From positions 1-64,000 of the forward strand of contig JAHBBC010000030.1 of assembly GCA_019915015.1 (NCBI GenBank): a stretch of 64,000 nt of DNA, read 5' to 3'. The notes below the pieces were generated by a model. It did no database searches and was not told the origin of the DNA. It saw only the letters and a program-made list of their open reading frames with translations. The translations under genes were made by a program, and so were the position numbers. How positions within the stretch are numbered: position 1 is the first letter of the stretch; each line of letters opens with the position of its first letter. Below are positions 1 through 11,119 of this stretch, in pieces. Source of the DNA: Auriscalpium vulgare. Its lineage: Eukaryota > Basidiomycota > Agaricomycetes > Russulales > Auriscalpiaceae.

Positions 1-32
1 ACGACTTGATGATGTCACAGCCGCTCCACGGT

Positions 33-66
33 CACGTGCACTGACGTCACGCGCCGCCGACGTCAC
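33..66. promoter_or_regulatory. E-box and CRE/ATF-type sites upstream of the CsbD-like gene
   Basis: A CACGTG E-box lies at 33-38, a perfect palindromic TGACGTCA at 42-49 and a further GACGTCAC at about 59-66. A weaker GATGTCAC sits near 12-19. TGACGTCA is the classic bZIP (ATF/CREB) target and CACGTG the classic bHLH target. A TATA-like TATACTTAAG follows near 79-88, about 45 nt before the ATG at 128. The clustering suggests stress-responsive bZIP control of the downstream gene; this is inference from motifs only. Confidence 0.5.
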
Positions 67-127
67 TTGGCCCTCGTCGTATACTTAAGGGCAGCTGTGT
101 ACTCTCAACGCATACACCCAGCCCACC

Positions 128-544
128 ATGTCCTACAACAGCAACGAGCCCAGGTCAGCCTCACTCTACCCTTTCGCTGACCTCGCTCACCCGTTCGAGC
201 AGCAAGACCACCGGCCAGTACCACTCGGTCAAGGGCACCGCCGTCGAAACCATCGGCAACCTCACCGGCGCTACCTCTTGGCAGTCCTCTGGCAAGCAGG
301 AGCACGCCGCCGGCGAGGGCGAGTACAATGCTGCCCAGGCCAAGGGCTACGCCGACGGCACCGCCGACCGCGTGACCGGAAAGAAGGATGCCGTCGTCGG
401 CGCCATCTCAGGAGACAAGCAGCAACAGGCAGCCGGTGCGTCTCCTCCAGCCGATCGGGGACCCATGGCTCATACCCCGCTGTAGGCAACGTCCGCCGTG
501 ACAAAGGCGAGGCGCAGCAGGACCTGAACAACCCCACGAACTAG
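128..544 (+). CDS. CsbD-like small hydrophilic stress protein (105 aa, 3 exons)
   Basis: Exons 128-153, 203-435 and 486-544 are joined by two GT-AG introns of 49 and 50 nt and give a 105-residue protein. It is highly hydrophilic, with no signal peptide or membrane segment. It shows the CsbD-type pattern of Gly/Lys/Gln-rich amphipathic repeats: [13 protein letters not shown] near the N-terminus, [21 protein letters not shown] in the middle and [15 protein letters not shown] at the end. CsbD proteins were first described as bacterial general-stress proteins, and fungal relatives are common but poorly characterised. The start is chosen for the context CCACC-ATG and the TATA-like box 45 nt upstream. 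Upstream CRE-type sites fit stress induction. The family call is confident; the biochemical role is unknown. Confidence 0.8.
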   Translation: MSYNSNEPRSASLYPFADLAHPFEQQDHRPVPLGQGHRRRNHRQPHRRYLLAVLWQAGARRRRGRVQCCPGQGLRRRHRRPRDRKEGCRRRRHLRRQAATGSRCVSSSRSGTHGSYPAVGNVRRDKGEAQQDLNNPTN

Positions 545-1146
545 AGTGTGCCCGCATACCCGAGTGTAGAACAGGATGGCCCATTAGTTGTATAATCGAT
601 TGTAATATCTGAGTGTCACGAATGTTTGCTGCCATATGCAGCCAGTGCCACTCAGGGTCGCGTCGACGCACCTGCCTGCACCTGCTCGCACGGGACCGTG
701 TTTCTACGAGTTTATCCTCCACACACAACGCCCCTCGCGGGCACGCCTTCGTGCTCCTCCGCGACTAGGCCAATCATTGCGCGTGCTCGTGCTCCAGGTG
801 CGCATTGGAAAAGGCAAAAAACTGCAGCCCAGGCGACCGTGACGACCACGCGCACAGGCGCTGAACAGGCGCTGCTTGGGCGCTGCTTTTGCTTGGGCCT
901 GCCGCTCTGCCTTGAGCGAATGCCTACGGTGTAGGCGATCTATCGACCGACTGCAGCACTCGACAGTGACATGTAGAATCGTCCGTACTCGAGAACCACC
1001 TAGCGCTGGTCACCTGGCAGTCTAACCCCGAGTTGCCCGGGAGCCTGCTATTTAGTTCTTCCACGGATGTCACCCGTGCCCAACATTATGGGATCATCAC
1101 ACGAGCACCACTCGCCCCCTCTACCTTGCCCACCATCCTCATCACC
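545..1146. other. Intergenic stretch between the CsbD-like and SDR genes
   Basis: No supported gene. It should hold the CsbD-like 3' UTR and the SDR promoter. Reading frames here have no recognisable domain. Confidence 0.6.
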
Positions 1147-2533
1147 ATGGGCTACCTCTTCTCAAAGCCGTCCTTTGACCCTGCGCGCGACATCCCCAAT
1201 CTCACAGGCAAAGTCGCCATCGTCACCGGCGCAAAGTGTGTAGCACCCAGGCAGATTCTGAGCTTCAAACTGACGCGCCCAAATCTCTTTTAGCACTGGT
1301 GTTGGACTGCACACCGCCGAGCATCTCGCGTTGCACGGCGCGAAGGTGTACCTCGCATGCCGCACGGAGTCCAAAGCTCGTGCGGCAATCGTCAAGCTCG
1401 AGAGCAAGAACTCCGCGTTGAAAGGTGACGGCCGGCTTGTGTGGCTCCCGCTCGACCTCTCGTCAGTACGCAACGCGAAGAAGGCCGCAGAGTCGTTCTT
1501 GGAGAAAGAGAGCAGGCTGGATATAATCGGTGCGACCACGCGTTCAATCCGCATTGCGCGCGCGACTCATGGCAGTTGCGACAGTAAGCAATGCTGCGCG
1601 GTTGGCAGAGGAGTATCAAATAACAGACGAGGGGCTCGAAATGAGCGTTTCAGTCAAGTGCGCACGCGTCTTGTGCCGCCTATCTATGCGTGTCCGACTG
1701 ATCGCGAAACCGCATCTGTCCTGTAGTCACGCGGGTCACTTCGTGTTCATCACAACCCTCCTTCCGGTTCTCGAGAAGACGGCAGAGCTACCTGACGCCG
1801 ATGTCCGCGTCGTGGCCGTGAGTCTCCTGGTTATGCAGATGCCGCCAATAGACTTCATATCACTATCTGTGACCCAACACACAGGTCTCCTCCGACGCAC
1901 ATCGTCTCGCCGGCTCGCACACCGTCTTCGCCAGTCTCGATGACCTCAACCACCCGCAATCCAAGCCAAGCCGGAAAAACGGATGGTGCGCGCGTTTCGC
2001 GCGATATGGTGTGTCCCAGGAGAATCTATCCTCTCGAGCATCCCTGACATTTGGTCGGATGTATGCGCTCTCTGAATGCAATGCAGCAATCACCAAGCTG
2101 ATGAGCATTCTGTTTGTGCGCGAGTTGCAGCGCCGGCTAGACGAAGAGAATGTGCCGATCACCGTCATCGCAGTGCACCCCGGCGGGCCCATTGCCTCTG
2201 GCACGTTCCTCCCCCTTGTACTTCTTCTCAGAATGAATCAACTGACTTCGCCCTGCAGAAAATATCCTCGAACGCCTTCCATTGGGAGTTTCCCGGATCT
2301 ACGCCGCCATCTCCATGACGCCAGATCAAGGTTCCTACACATCGCTCTTCGCAGCGACCTCTGCGCGCGTCGCGGCCGAACGCCCGCAGTTCAAGGGCGC
2401 GTACCTCGAGCCGTACGGACAGATTGTGCCGGTGAAGAAGATGAGAAAGGAGGCAGGAGACGTGGAGCTTGGGAAGACTCTGTGGGCGACGACAGAGCGC
2501 GTGGTGGGGGAGATCTTCGCGAGGGATTCGTAA
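1147..2533 (+). CDS. Short-chain dehydrogenase/reductase (SDR), retinol-dehydrogenase/WWOX-like
   Basis: Six or more exons rebuild a classical-size SDR. Exon 1 (1147-1235) encodes MGYLFSKPSF and the start of the Rossmann fold. Splicing 1236-1293 creates the cofactor motif TGANTGVG. Later motifs are the SNAA segment (NNAG equivalent), HAGHFVF, VVAVSS with the catalytic Ser, and after an intron at about 2009-2087 the catalytic RYAITK (YxxxK). HPGG follows. The intron at 2201-2258 begins with GC rather than GT, and only that junction restores the in-frame segment ASENILERLP. The protein ends ..FARDS at TAA 2531-2533. The family reduces or oxidises carbonyl/alcohol groups with NAD(P)H; the substrate cannot be inferred. 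It is convergent with the first desaturase gene. NN of the usual NNAG is SN here, a mild deviation. Confidence 0.85.
2201..2258 (+). other. GC-AG intron in the SDR gene
   Basis: The donor is TCTG|GCACG and the acceptor CTGCAG. Treating this as an intron restores the conserved IAS-ENILERLPLG stretch; without it the frame shifts before the conserved C-terminal part. Confidence 0.7.
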
Positions 2534-2707
2534 GTGGCGGTCTGGGTATATACAGTAGCTGAGTGTGATTGCGATGCGGAGGGCACGTAGGGGCATATTG
2601 ATGAAGCAGTTGCAGAGTTTCGTCAAATATTTGCCCGCTCGCGAACGCAAAGCCCCAGTGTTCTCCAATGAGTTTCGTCGGAACTTACTATCTTCATTCG
2701 AGTAGAA

Positions 2708-2792
2708 GAGGTTCTGAGATTTGAGAGGTTCTGAGATTTGAGAGGTTCTGAGATTTGAGAGGTTCTGAGATTTGAGAGGTTCTGAGATTTGA
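2708..2792. repeat. 17-bp tandem repeat, 5 copies
   Basis: Five head-to-tail copies of a 17-mer beginning GAGGTTCTGAGATTTGA fill 2708-2792 exactly, with no visible differences. It lies between the convergent ends of the SDR and desaturase genes. Confidence 0.95.
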
Positions 2793-2840
2793 GGGCACAG
2801 TCAGAGCGTCGAGTACGTGAAAGGAGCGCCGAAAGCGAGA

Positions 2841-2870
2841 GAAACGCATATGCAAGAAACGCATATGCAA
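2841..2870. repeat. 15-bp direct repeat, 2 copies
   Basis: GAAACGCATATGCAA occurs at 2841-2855 and again at 2856-2870, just downstream of the 17-bp array. Confidence 0.9.
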
Positions 2871-2992
2871 GATTATGAAGAGAACACATAGTAGCCAACA
2901 ACTTTCTCTACTAGTCTACAAGTTGTGTGCCAAGAAGCAGGGCTCCTATGGCACCGTCTAGCCTCTCCGGCCCACACCTCCCGCAGCAGCGC

Positions 2993-4509
2993 TCACTGCG
3001 CCTTCGCAGCCTTGCCCTGGGCCGAGCGCATCTTCTTCGCCGTGTTCGCGATTTGGTTGAGGCGCGAGATGATCTCGAGCTGCGCCTCGACGAAGCCCGT
3101 CGAGTGAAATGGTACGCCGTGCTTCTCGCAGATCCTCTTCACCTCGGGGGCAACCTCGCGGAAGCGGATGCGCGGCATGCGCGGGAAGAGGTGGTGCGTG
3201 ATCTGCTGGTTGAGACCGCCGCAGAACCAGTCCGCGAGCCAGTTGCTCGTGATGTCGCGGCTCGTGCGGACCTGCAGCTCGTAGTAACCCATGCCGGACG
3301 CCTCCCACTCCTCCTTGGAGAGCACCAGCGTGCCGTTGTGATTGGTCGACGAGATCATGGCTATGAACTGCCCGCCCATGCCGACCGAGAAAACGACGTA
3401 CAGGACACGCATGGGGAAGGAGGGGATGAACTTCGTGAGCGCGAAAACCCAGCCCCAGTACGCGGCGAGGCACGCGACATTGAACCACTTCGTCTTCGCG
3501 GTCGCCTGGTATTCCTTGATAACAGACTCGGTGTTCCACAGGATGCGCGCGAAGGTGAGCAGGGGGAGGTACATGATGGCCTGGTGGACGTAGAGGTATT
3601 TCCCGGCGAGGTCGACGAGCTCCGCGTCGGGCACTTCGGCAAAGAGCTCGAGCGTATGTTCTGACCAGGCGATGAGCGGGCGGCTCTCGATGTCGGGATC
3701 CTTAGCATGGATGTTGGTCATCGAATGGTGGCGGCCGTGCTTGTCACTCCACCACCGCCTGTACACATAGTCAGCCATGCACGCGCTCACATGACAATGA
3801 AAAGCACCGCACCTTGACAGACCCTGCGCGAGCTCGCCCCAGATGATCGCACCGATGTAGTTTACGAGATTGTTGTCCGAGACCTGGCGATGGACAAAGT
3901 CGTGGCTCATCCACGCGGCTTGCTGGAAGAACAGCCCGAGGACCGTCGCGGAGCCGAGGACCCCCAATAGCGAGTCGCCGAAGCGATAAACCGACCAGAT
4001 CGAGAGGAGCCAGATGGCGGTCGTGACGAAGTGCATGGCGATGTAGAAGGGAATCGGACCCTTGTAGAACCCCTGCTTGCGTAGGCGCGCGTTCAACGCG
4101 CGGATGTCCATAGTGAAGGCTAAGAGCGAGATTTAAATTTGACAGAGATGATGAATGGGCGTAAGGGGCTTACCATCGGCATCCGGCACTGAGGAATCGA
4201 GGTCACCAACGTAGTAGTTGGCCAGGGTTTCGTACGCCGCGTCGGGGTGCAGGGCCTGGAACGTATCCGTCTGAAGAGAGCATGAGCCAGGGGCTCCACC
4301 AATCAGTGCAAAAACGTACAGCATCCGCTCCAAGGTAGTCGAGAATTATTGTTCCGCCTAGGAAAGAGCGTCAGTGGGCACAGTGGGATGTCCCGAAGTG
4401 AAGACGCACCGGGATGATCCCCGTAGGCAAACTCTTTCGCGTCGTAAACCTTGCGGTCGATGATGAGGAACTCCTTCTCCTTGACGCGTTCTTTGGTGAA
4501 GGTCTCCAT
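2993..4509 (-). CDS. Cytochrome b5-fused desaturase, array copy 1
   Basis: A membrane front-end-type desaturase of about 435 residues in at least five exons. Exon 1 starts at 4509 with METFTKERVKEKEF and runs to a heme-binding HPG, with HPGGT completed across the first intron. The cytochrome b5 part continues through ILDYLGADA and FQALHPDAAYETLANYYVGD. The catalytic part has all three histidine boxes: HDFVH, then HGRHH just after the intron at 3759-3812, and QITHH in the QxxHH form typical of cytochrome b5-fused desaturases. Hydrophobic segments between boxes 1 and 3 fit an ER membrane enzyme. Fungal relatives act as delta-8 sphingolipid or front-end acyl desaturases, using the fused b5 as electron donor; position and substrate are not decidable here. 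It lies first in a tandem array of same-strand paralogs. Confidence 0.9.
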
Positions 4510-4562
4510 GGCAGAGCGCTGAGGTGCTACCGGTACGGTGGGTGAAAAGCGCACGGGGGTAC

Positions 4563-4570
4563 CTTTTATA
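4563..4570 (-). promoter_or_regulatory. TATA box of desaturase copy 1
   Basis: TATAAAAG on the minus strand, about 54 nt upstream of the ATG at 4509. Copies 3 and 4 of the array carry a TATA box at a similar distance. Confidence 0.6.
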
Positions 4571-6530
4571 CAGGTCCCCCGATTGCATGAGAAAAAGATA
4601 ACATTGAACGTTGAATGTTCACTGCATTTCGGAAGCCCGCCGCCGTCCAACCGCCAATAATTGTGAATGTTAGCCGCTCTGTGCACCTCGCGCATCGGGA
4701 GACGGCTCAGGTTGACACTGGATCTCCGCGCGATTGTAGGCGCTTGTGGAAGCGAATTTCCGAGTGATATCGCTCATATACGATGATGGAGCGATATATC
4801 GAGTTGCCGAGCAAAGACGATAGTATCTGAAGCCTCCGCTGGTGTCTGTCCTACGCTGTGAGTATACCCTCCAAGTGAGTGATCGGTCATGCACTTGTCG
4901 AGGACCGACTCGGACGTCATGCGTACCATCCTGGCAGTGTCTATCACCTCTTACACCGCCTGACAGCGACAGGCGGCGAAGGCTGTCTCGCCAGAAAGGG
5001 CCGGAATATTTCCCCGACGCGACGTTCCGGGGTCCTCGCTAGCGGCTTTTGTTGAGGGAGGCGATTTGCGCAAGCGACTAGAAGCAGTGCTACTTACTTA
5101 GTAGCGGGAGCTGAGTTATCCCCGGTTCTGTGACGTCTTGGCCCAGCTACGCTAGATGACCCGTGTGCGATTCAATCATAATGAGCTGTCTCAGTCTGCG
5201 CTATTAACCTCCATCAGCGGCCTCATAACGCTCGGCTCACCGTCGTGCCCGGTGAACAGGCTGTTGGTTGTGGACCACAGGTGAGAGGGCTGGGACGCGC
5301 AATCAGCCGCCGCGGCTTCCAGGCCTATGTAGTCACTACGCGGTGTCAAAGGAAGGCTAAAAAATCTCTTGCGCTCAATAGCAGGCGGCACCGGGAGGTG
5401 GCGCCAACCGTTTGAACGTGAAAAGTGCGCGGTGCCGTACTTCGAGCGAGTAAAGAAATGCACTGATGAGGTGAGGACAAAGTCCATCAGCAGCGTTCAG
5501 GCATCCTGTCACTCACGGGCGCCACCGCTGCGGGGCATCAACATGTGTTTCTCGCAAAGATCTGTCACAATAATACTCCATGAATGGACGCACTCAGCAT
5601 CGCGCCCTAGCTGACGGTTAGCATGAATAGTTCACGAAAATCACAGAAGACCGGTTTACATGCGATCGAGGTAACCCGACTCGGAGCGTCGCGAGATTGC
5701 AGTGTTGTTTTTGCAGTATTACCTGCGACGGTGCCTGTACGGCAGAAAGTACGACATGTTCATTTGATAGACATTTCGTTTTCGTGACTCCAGGCTACAT
5801 GAGGGCATCAGAGTGCCTTGGCAGGCAAAACCCGGACTGAGACGGAACGCAATCATGGCAATCGCGGGCGAAGAGGGCTGATGCAGGGTGTATCTAAGTA
5901 ACGGCGGCGGACGATATTAGCACCGCAGTCATATATGGCCGGGAGCCGAGCTGCAAGCACGCATGGTGAGTACCTCTGTGGGATGGGTTTAGTCGAGGCA
6001 CTTCTCTAATTCGAAACTGACAGGACATGGGGCTCGGGTCCCATATACGCAGTCGGTACCCACTTCGGAGATACGACCGAATGCCACGGTTTCTGCAGCA
6101 CAGGGCTCGGAGGCGCTGTCGCCCGGGTGAGCAGAGAGATCATATGTTTCACGCCATATCAGGGGCGCAGGTTTCGCGTTCCGCATGTGCATGGTCGTGA
6201 GAAAGCTTGGAGACCACACTATACAACGCCATTCCAGGAGGCGAATTGGACGTCCACTGGGAGGATTGCGGGAGTGGAGCTGCCATCAAAAGGGTTTCAT
6301 GGCCACGATGGGTGGTGCCGGAGGCGCGATCCCCAGCTAGGGCTCCATAGGAAAGTGCATATCAAAACGTAGTCATCTCTGAGGTCCAGATTGTCTTCGT
6401 ACATAGAATGCAAACATGCCGTAGATGGGGAATACTTCCGGCTTGGTTGACTTATTGTGCCGAGCAGGACGGCGAAACAATCGAGGGGAGATTGCTGTCC
6501 GCACTGTCATTCGAAAGCCAAGTAAGCATT
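4571..6530. other. Intergenic gap between desaturase copy 1 and the pseudogene
   Basis: About 2 kb with no supported gene. Open frames are short and unrecognised. Nearly 2 kb separates copy 1 from the relic. Confidence 0.55.
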
Positions 6531-7830
6531 CATCGCCCCGTCACCTTTCGCCTTCAATTCAACCGCGCCAGCACCTCCATAGTCCCCTCCCGAAATCCCG
6601 TCTGTGATACGGCACACCATGGCGGGCGCACGGAGCACGCACTTCCAGCTGCATCTCTCGATAGCGACGGCGATGCGCGGGAGCAGGTGGTGTGTGGCCC
6701 GTTGGCTGAGGCCGTGGACGTCGCGGCGCGTGCGCACTTGCATGTTGTAGAAGCTGAACGAGGCGGAGGCCCATTTTGCTTGGATGAGCTCGGTGGTGTC
6801 GTTGTGAGAGCGAAGACCATCGAAGGGCTACCCGCCAGGAGAAAGTAAAGCCCGGAGTGCGAGTAAGTCGGGTCATGGGAGAGCGGGGGACCAGAGCTGG
6901 ACGAGCCTTCAATGTAGTCGTACAGGAGCAAGGAGGAGTTCCATATCAGCCTTGCGAAGGTGAGGAAAGGGAAGTAGCAGAACACCTGGTGCGTGATGAG
7001 CACTTTGGAGCCGTCGTGAGCTCAGATTGTGAGAGGTCGGAGAACAACTCAACGCTAGGAAGGGATGCGCATTTTTGCCGCGGTCGAAGCCACGGACGGG
7101 CAATGGGTGGTGCCCGCTGTGTTTATTGTTCCACCGACTATATGCGCAATGTCAACCGATGTTCGTAACACAAAAGCGGGAAACGTACATCGAACAATAC
7201 TTCCAAGAAGCCGTCCAAATAGCAGTACCAGAGCGACCGAGCTTCTTATCTCTCGAAGCTTGGTTGTGCACCTGCCACCTAGTCGTGCGTTATCCACTGG
7301 GTGGCTTATTTAACGCGGGTGTGGTGGCAAAAGAACACGACGACAGCGACAGTGTCCAAATCGGTAGGGAGTAACGATTGTAAGCCTCAGAAGAACTAGT
7401 GCAATCGGCTGTAGAAGAGCGTATTATCCTGGCAGTATTGCATTGATGGCTTGAGATAGCCGTCCTCCCGCACATGCACGACATGCTCATGAACCGTATC
7501 CGGGGCACCAGCTTCATCGATGTCTCTATAGAGGCTTGCTAGAAGCTCGTGCGCAGAGTCGGGATAAAAGGCGCGGAAAGCATTCGTCTGCAGACGTTCA
7601 GCGACATTGCTCAGATTGCCAACTCAAATATGCGTACCCTTTGCTGTGCCAAGAGAATCGCTCCTCCTGCACGCCAAATTAACAGATATACGACATCATC
7701 ACGCAGATGAACTCACCTGGATGTCCTGCAATTCCAAACTTCCGCACAAGCACTCTGCGCTTGATCATAACCCATTCGGCCGTCACGAGCATTAGTGAGA
7801 GCTTCTGCATCCTGTGGGAAGAGCACTGGC
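6530..7830 (-). pseudogene. Decayed cytochrome b5-fused desaturase, array copy 2
   Basis: Read 3' to 5' on the plus strand, the remnants occur in the right order for a desaturase but in several frames. A cytochrome b5 stub with KFGIAGHPG is near 7730-7830. A segment FRAFYPDSAHELLASLY follows at about 7510-7590. A second histidine box HSGHH in a KHSGHHPLPVRGFD context lies near 7070-7110. LITHQVFCYFPFLTFARLIWN sits at about 6935-7003, and a third box ATHHLLPR near 6680-6700. Several frame changes and missing junctions separate them, and no usable first histidine box was found. Similarity to the intact neighbours is obvious by eye, notably to LITHQVLCYFPLLTFARLLWN of copy 4. A dead tandem duplicate is the best reading. 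Confidence 0.8.
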
Positions 7831-8106
7831 CGTGGGCAACCGCAACGACGCGGCAGACGTATGTCTTCATAGCCAGATGTCAACAGAAGATCGGTTACCT
7901 GAGGCCATCCGTCTATTGAGCAGATGAAGATTTGGGACAGGGTCATTTGAGGAACTTCGAGGAAGTCGTCGACGAAGAACAATCACGTGCCATGTTGTGT
8001 GCACGGACTTAACGGATATAACATCGTGGCAGAGAGAAAGTCTATGAATGTGCCATAAGTACAGACCATGAATGGACATCTAGTTGTCGCCCCTTGGCAC
8101 CGTCCC

Positions 8107-9609
8107 TCACTGCTTCCCAGCCCTCAACTTCCTTGCTGCATTCGCCACGTCGTTCAGGCGCGACAGAACCTCATACTGCCCCCTGAAGAACCCCGTCTGG
8201 TGGTAGGGAATACCATGCTTTTCGCAAAGCGCCTTGACCTGCGGCTGGATGCTCCGATATCGCGAGCGCGGCATGCGAGGGAACATGTGGTGGGTGACCT
8301 GTTGGTTAAGGGCACCCGAAAACCAGTCCCCGACCACGCCGCTGCAGATGTCACGGCTCGTGCGGACCTGCAGCTCGAAGAAGCCGAACTTGGACGTGTC
8401 CCACTCCTCCTTCGTGAGCACGGTGCGCCCGTTGTGGTTGGGCGCGAACACCATCGCGAGGAACTGCCCGCTCATGCCGATCGCGACGAACACGAAGAGC
8501 GCGCGCAGCGGCCACGAAGGGATTACGCGTGTGAGTGTTGCAAAGGCGTACCAGTGAAGGAGAAGCGCGCCGCCGTCGAACCACGCGAGGTGCGAGTCCG
8601 CCTTGACGAACTCGGCCAAGAGCGACTCGTAATTCCACTGCAGACGCGCGGCGAAGAGGACGGGGAAGTAGAGGAAGACTTGGTGTACATAAAGCACCTT
8701 CGCGAGGGTCTTGGTGAGCTCTGCCTCGTCTACGTCGGTAAAGAGCTCAAGCGCGTGCTCGGACCAAGCAATGACTGGTCGGCTCTCGATGTCCGGGTCG
8801 TTCCCATAAATATTTGGCATGGAGTGATGGCGGCTGTGCTTGTCGACCCACCAGCGCCTGTCCATGGCTCATTAGAAAGTCGACATCTTGCAGGATAGGG
8901 GGAACGTACTTGGAGAGTCCTTGCAGAAGCTCGCCCCATACGAGGGCACCGGCATAGATGACGAAGTGGTTGTTCGAAATCTGCTTGTGGCAGAAGTCGT
9001 GGCTCAACAAAGCGGCTTGCTGGAAAAAGAGTGCTAGAGTTGTTCCAGAGAAGAGAACGCCGGGAATTGTGTGGCCAAAACGGTGAACGCCATAAATAGC
9101 GGTGGCGAGGAGGGCGAAGTTGATGACATGCAGTGTCGCGTAGTAGAGGGGGTCGGAGTCATAGAAGCCTTGCTTTCTTAGGCTCTCGTTGAGGGCACGC
9201 GCATCCAAAGTAAAGGCTTGAGAAGGCGCTATTAGCACGACATGAAGTGCGACGCCAAAACTGCACTCACGATCATCCTCCGACTTCTCGGACGCCTCGA
9301 GATCGCCGACATAGAAGTTCGCCAACGTCTCGTACGCCGACTCGGGATGCATAGCCTCAAAAGTGTCGGACTACGAGGAGTTATGTAGTAGTGTGATACG
9401 GAGGCCAAGAAACAAACTCACAGCATCGTGACCAAGGTGATCAATGAGCAGAGTTCCACCTAAGGAGGAATAAGCAAGCCGCAACTTCTGAGGACGGCGA
9501 TGGATTTACCTGGATGGCCCGACAGGCCAAACTCCTTGACTGAGTAGACCTTTCGGTCTATGATCATGTATCCGAGCTCCCGAACGCGCTCCTTGGTGAA
9601 TGTCTGCAT
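8107..9609 (-). CDS. Cytochrome b5-fused desaturase, array copy 3
   Basis: It has the same exon layout as copy 1. The start at 9609 gives MQTFTKERVRELGYMIIDRK; the b5 heme motif HPGG is completed across the first intron, and GGTLLIDHLGHDAS follows. The second b5 segment reads FEAMHPESAYETLANFYVGD. The histidine boxes are HDFCH in SHDFCHKQ, HSRHH in DKHSRHHSM, and QVTHH. The protein ends ..AARKLRAGKQ at 8107. Function is as for copy 1: an ER-bound, b5-dependent acyl or sphingoid-base desaturase. All diagnostic residues are present, so it should be active. Which bond it desaturates is unknown, and box variation among copies (HGRHH, HSRHH, HNHHH) allows divergence in specificity. Confidence 0.9.
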
Positions 9610-9650
9610 GGCGAGGTAAAAGGAGGGCGAGTCTAGTTCCCCTCACGGCG

Positions 9651-9660
9651 TTCTTTATAT
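9651..9660 (-). promoter_or_regulatory. TATA box of desaturase copy 3
   Basis: ATATAAAGAA on the minus strand, about 42 nt upstream of the ATG at 9609. Confidence 0.55.
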
Positions 9661-11119
9661 GAAACTCCTGTGCGCCGCCAATTCATATGATGCAACCTTC
9701 GGCTTGTGATCCTCTACAACTTCCCTGACGCGCCTGGTGATGCGGGCGCTGTCGCGCTCTGAGACGAAGCGAATAAATGCGTTGGCGCTCGTGCCGCCCA
9801 TTCATGCCGTCGCCGAGTTGGCAGCATCCTCCTGGTCAACTCTTCCTCGCTACCTCGGCCGAAGTTAGTAATCGCAGAGGCCTACCCTTGGTTGGACATG
9901 AGTCTGCTCCGACAGCCAAGCATTCCTATGTTATGTTCGAGTCAGCGAACACGTCAAGACACGGAAGGACTCAAACCATTTACTGCGATAGGACCCCGGA
10001 TACTCCGTCTGCCGATCTGATCTGACCATCAACTTACTTACCACTATTGGATATTGGCCGCATCCTGGGGCCGCCGTACACCTGTAGTGACACTGGCATT
10101 TCCGAGTTCCTCCTTTCGAGCCCAAATCCCACCTTGCAGGCTCTCTCGTCCATAAAACCTCAGGCACCTAAAAACGCTCTACCTCTGTCAATGCGTACGC
10201 AGCCACTCCCACTCCGCCCTCTACTCGCTTGCCGGAATGCTCGTCCCCCACGCCCGTATCAGCCTCCACTTATACTGATTGATCTACATGTCTGCGGAGA
10301 TACAATGACGAAACGTACTTAAAAACATGTGCCATTGCCCCACACGCCCTGCCGTAAAACCGACTTGCGCCGCCAAAGAGGCCGTGTCGCGATGAATGGA
10401 CCGCTCCCGAAGAGAACGAGGGTTCCGCCAGCAACGCCCTGGTTCGCTGGAGAAACCCTGTGCGTCGCCACCGGCCAGGGCCAACAATTTGACGATTAAG
10501 TGTCCAGGAAGCTGTGCACTCCCCAGCGACCTCCATTTGCAAAAGGTACTGCGTCCCCATTCACAGCCTTATTCATCTGACAGCCTACCACGAGGCCGTC
10601 CCCTCGTACACCGACTTCATGACATGGGCGAGTTTCGGTGATGAGACTTCCATACCGGCGGCGATTGCTGTATCTCGCCTCTTCGGGGATATGCTAGCCC
10701 GACGCAGGCTAGCACACGCTGCAAATCGCCGCCGTTCCGATTTGTGATGCTCTTTTTTGACGAGCGGCGGTGATTGCTTTCTTTCCCTATACTCTCGGAG
10801 GTGCTATGAACGGAAGTGTACGACGAAAATATGAAAACAACTGTATATCACACCTGGTCGCCGGTGCCACAGGTTGTCAGTGAACTGGGGGAACGGACTA
10901 AGTACCGTCAGTACAGAAGAGTTAGGAAGCAACTGGGATAGGGGGAGCGTCGACGCTCCTCCGATGTGCATAGGAAATGGACTGAAGATCTAAGGGTGAG
11001 AGCTAAAATTCAGTCTACCTGCAGTTCGTTACACAATGTCGTAGTAAAACTGCGTCTCTAAAACACGCCGTCCATGACAGCATCGTCGATACCTGCAGCC
11101 CTGCACCTCTCGCTCATCC
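9661..11119. other. Intergenic gap between desaturase copies 3 and 4
   Basis: About 1.4 kb with no supported gene. A short perfect inverted repeat GCTAGC..GCTAGC occurs near 10692-10712. Short frames here match nothing recognisable. Confidence 0.55.

Noticed and set aside
2708..2792. CRISPR-like repeat array
   Set aside because: The 17-bp copies are contiguous with no spacers, and the genome is eukaryotic; it is a minisatellite.
8068..8898. 276-codon plus-strand frame
   Set aside because: It is a GC-driven antisense shadow of desaturase copy 3, which has all histidine boxes on the minus strand.
10270..10560. 96-codon minus-strand frame in the gap between desaturases
   Set aside because: Composition and motifs do not suggest a protein, and no paralog or domain was seen.
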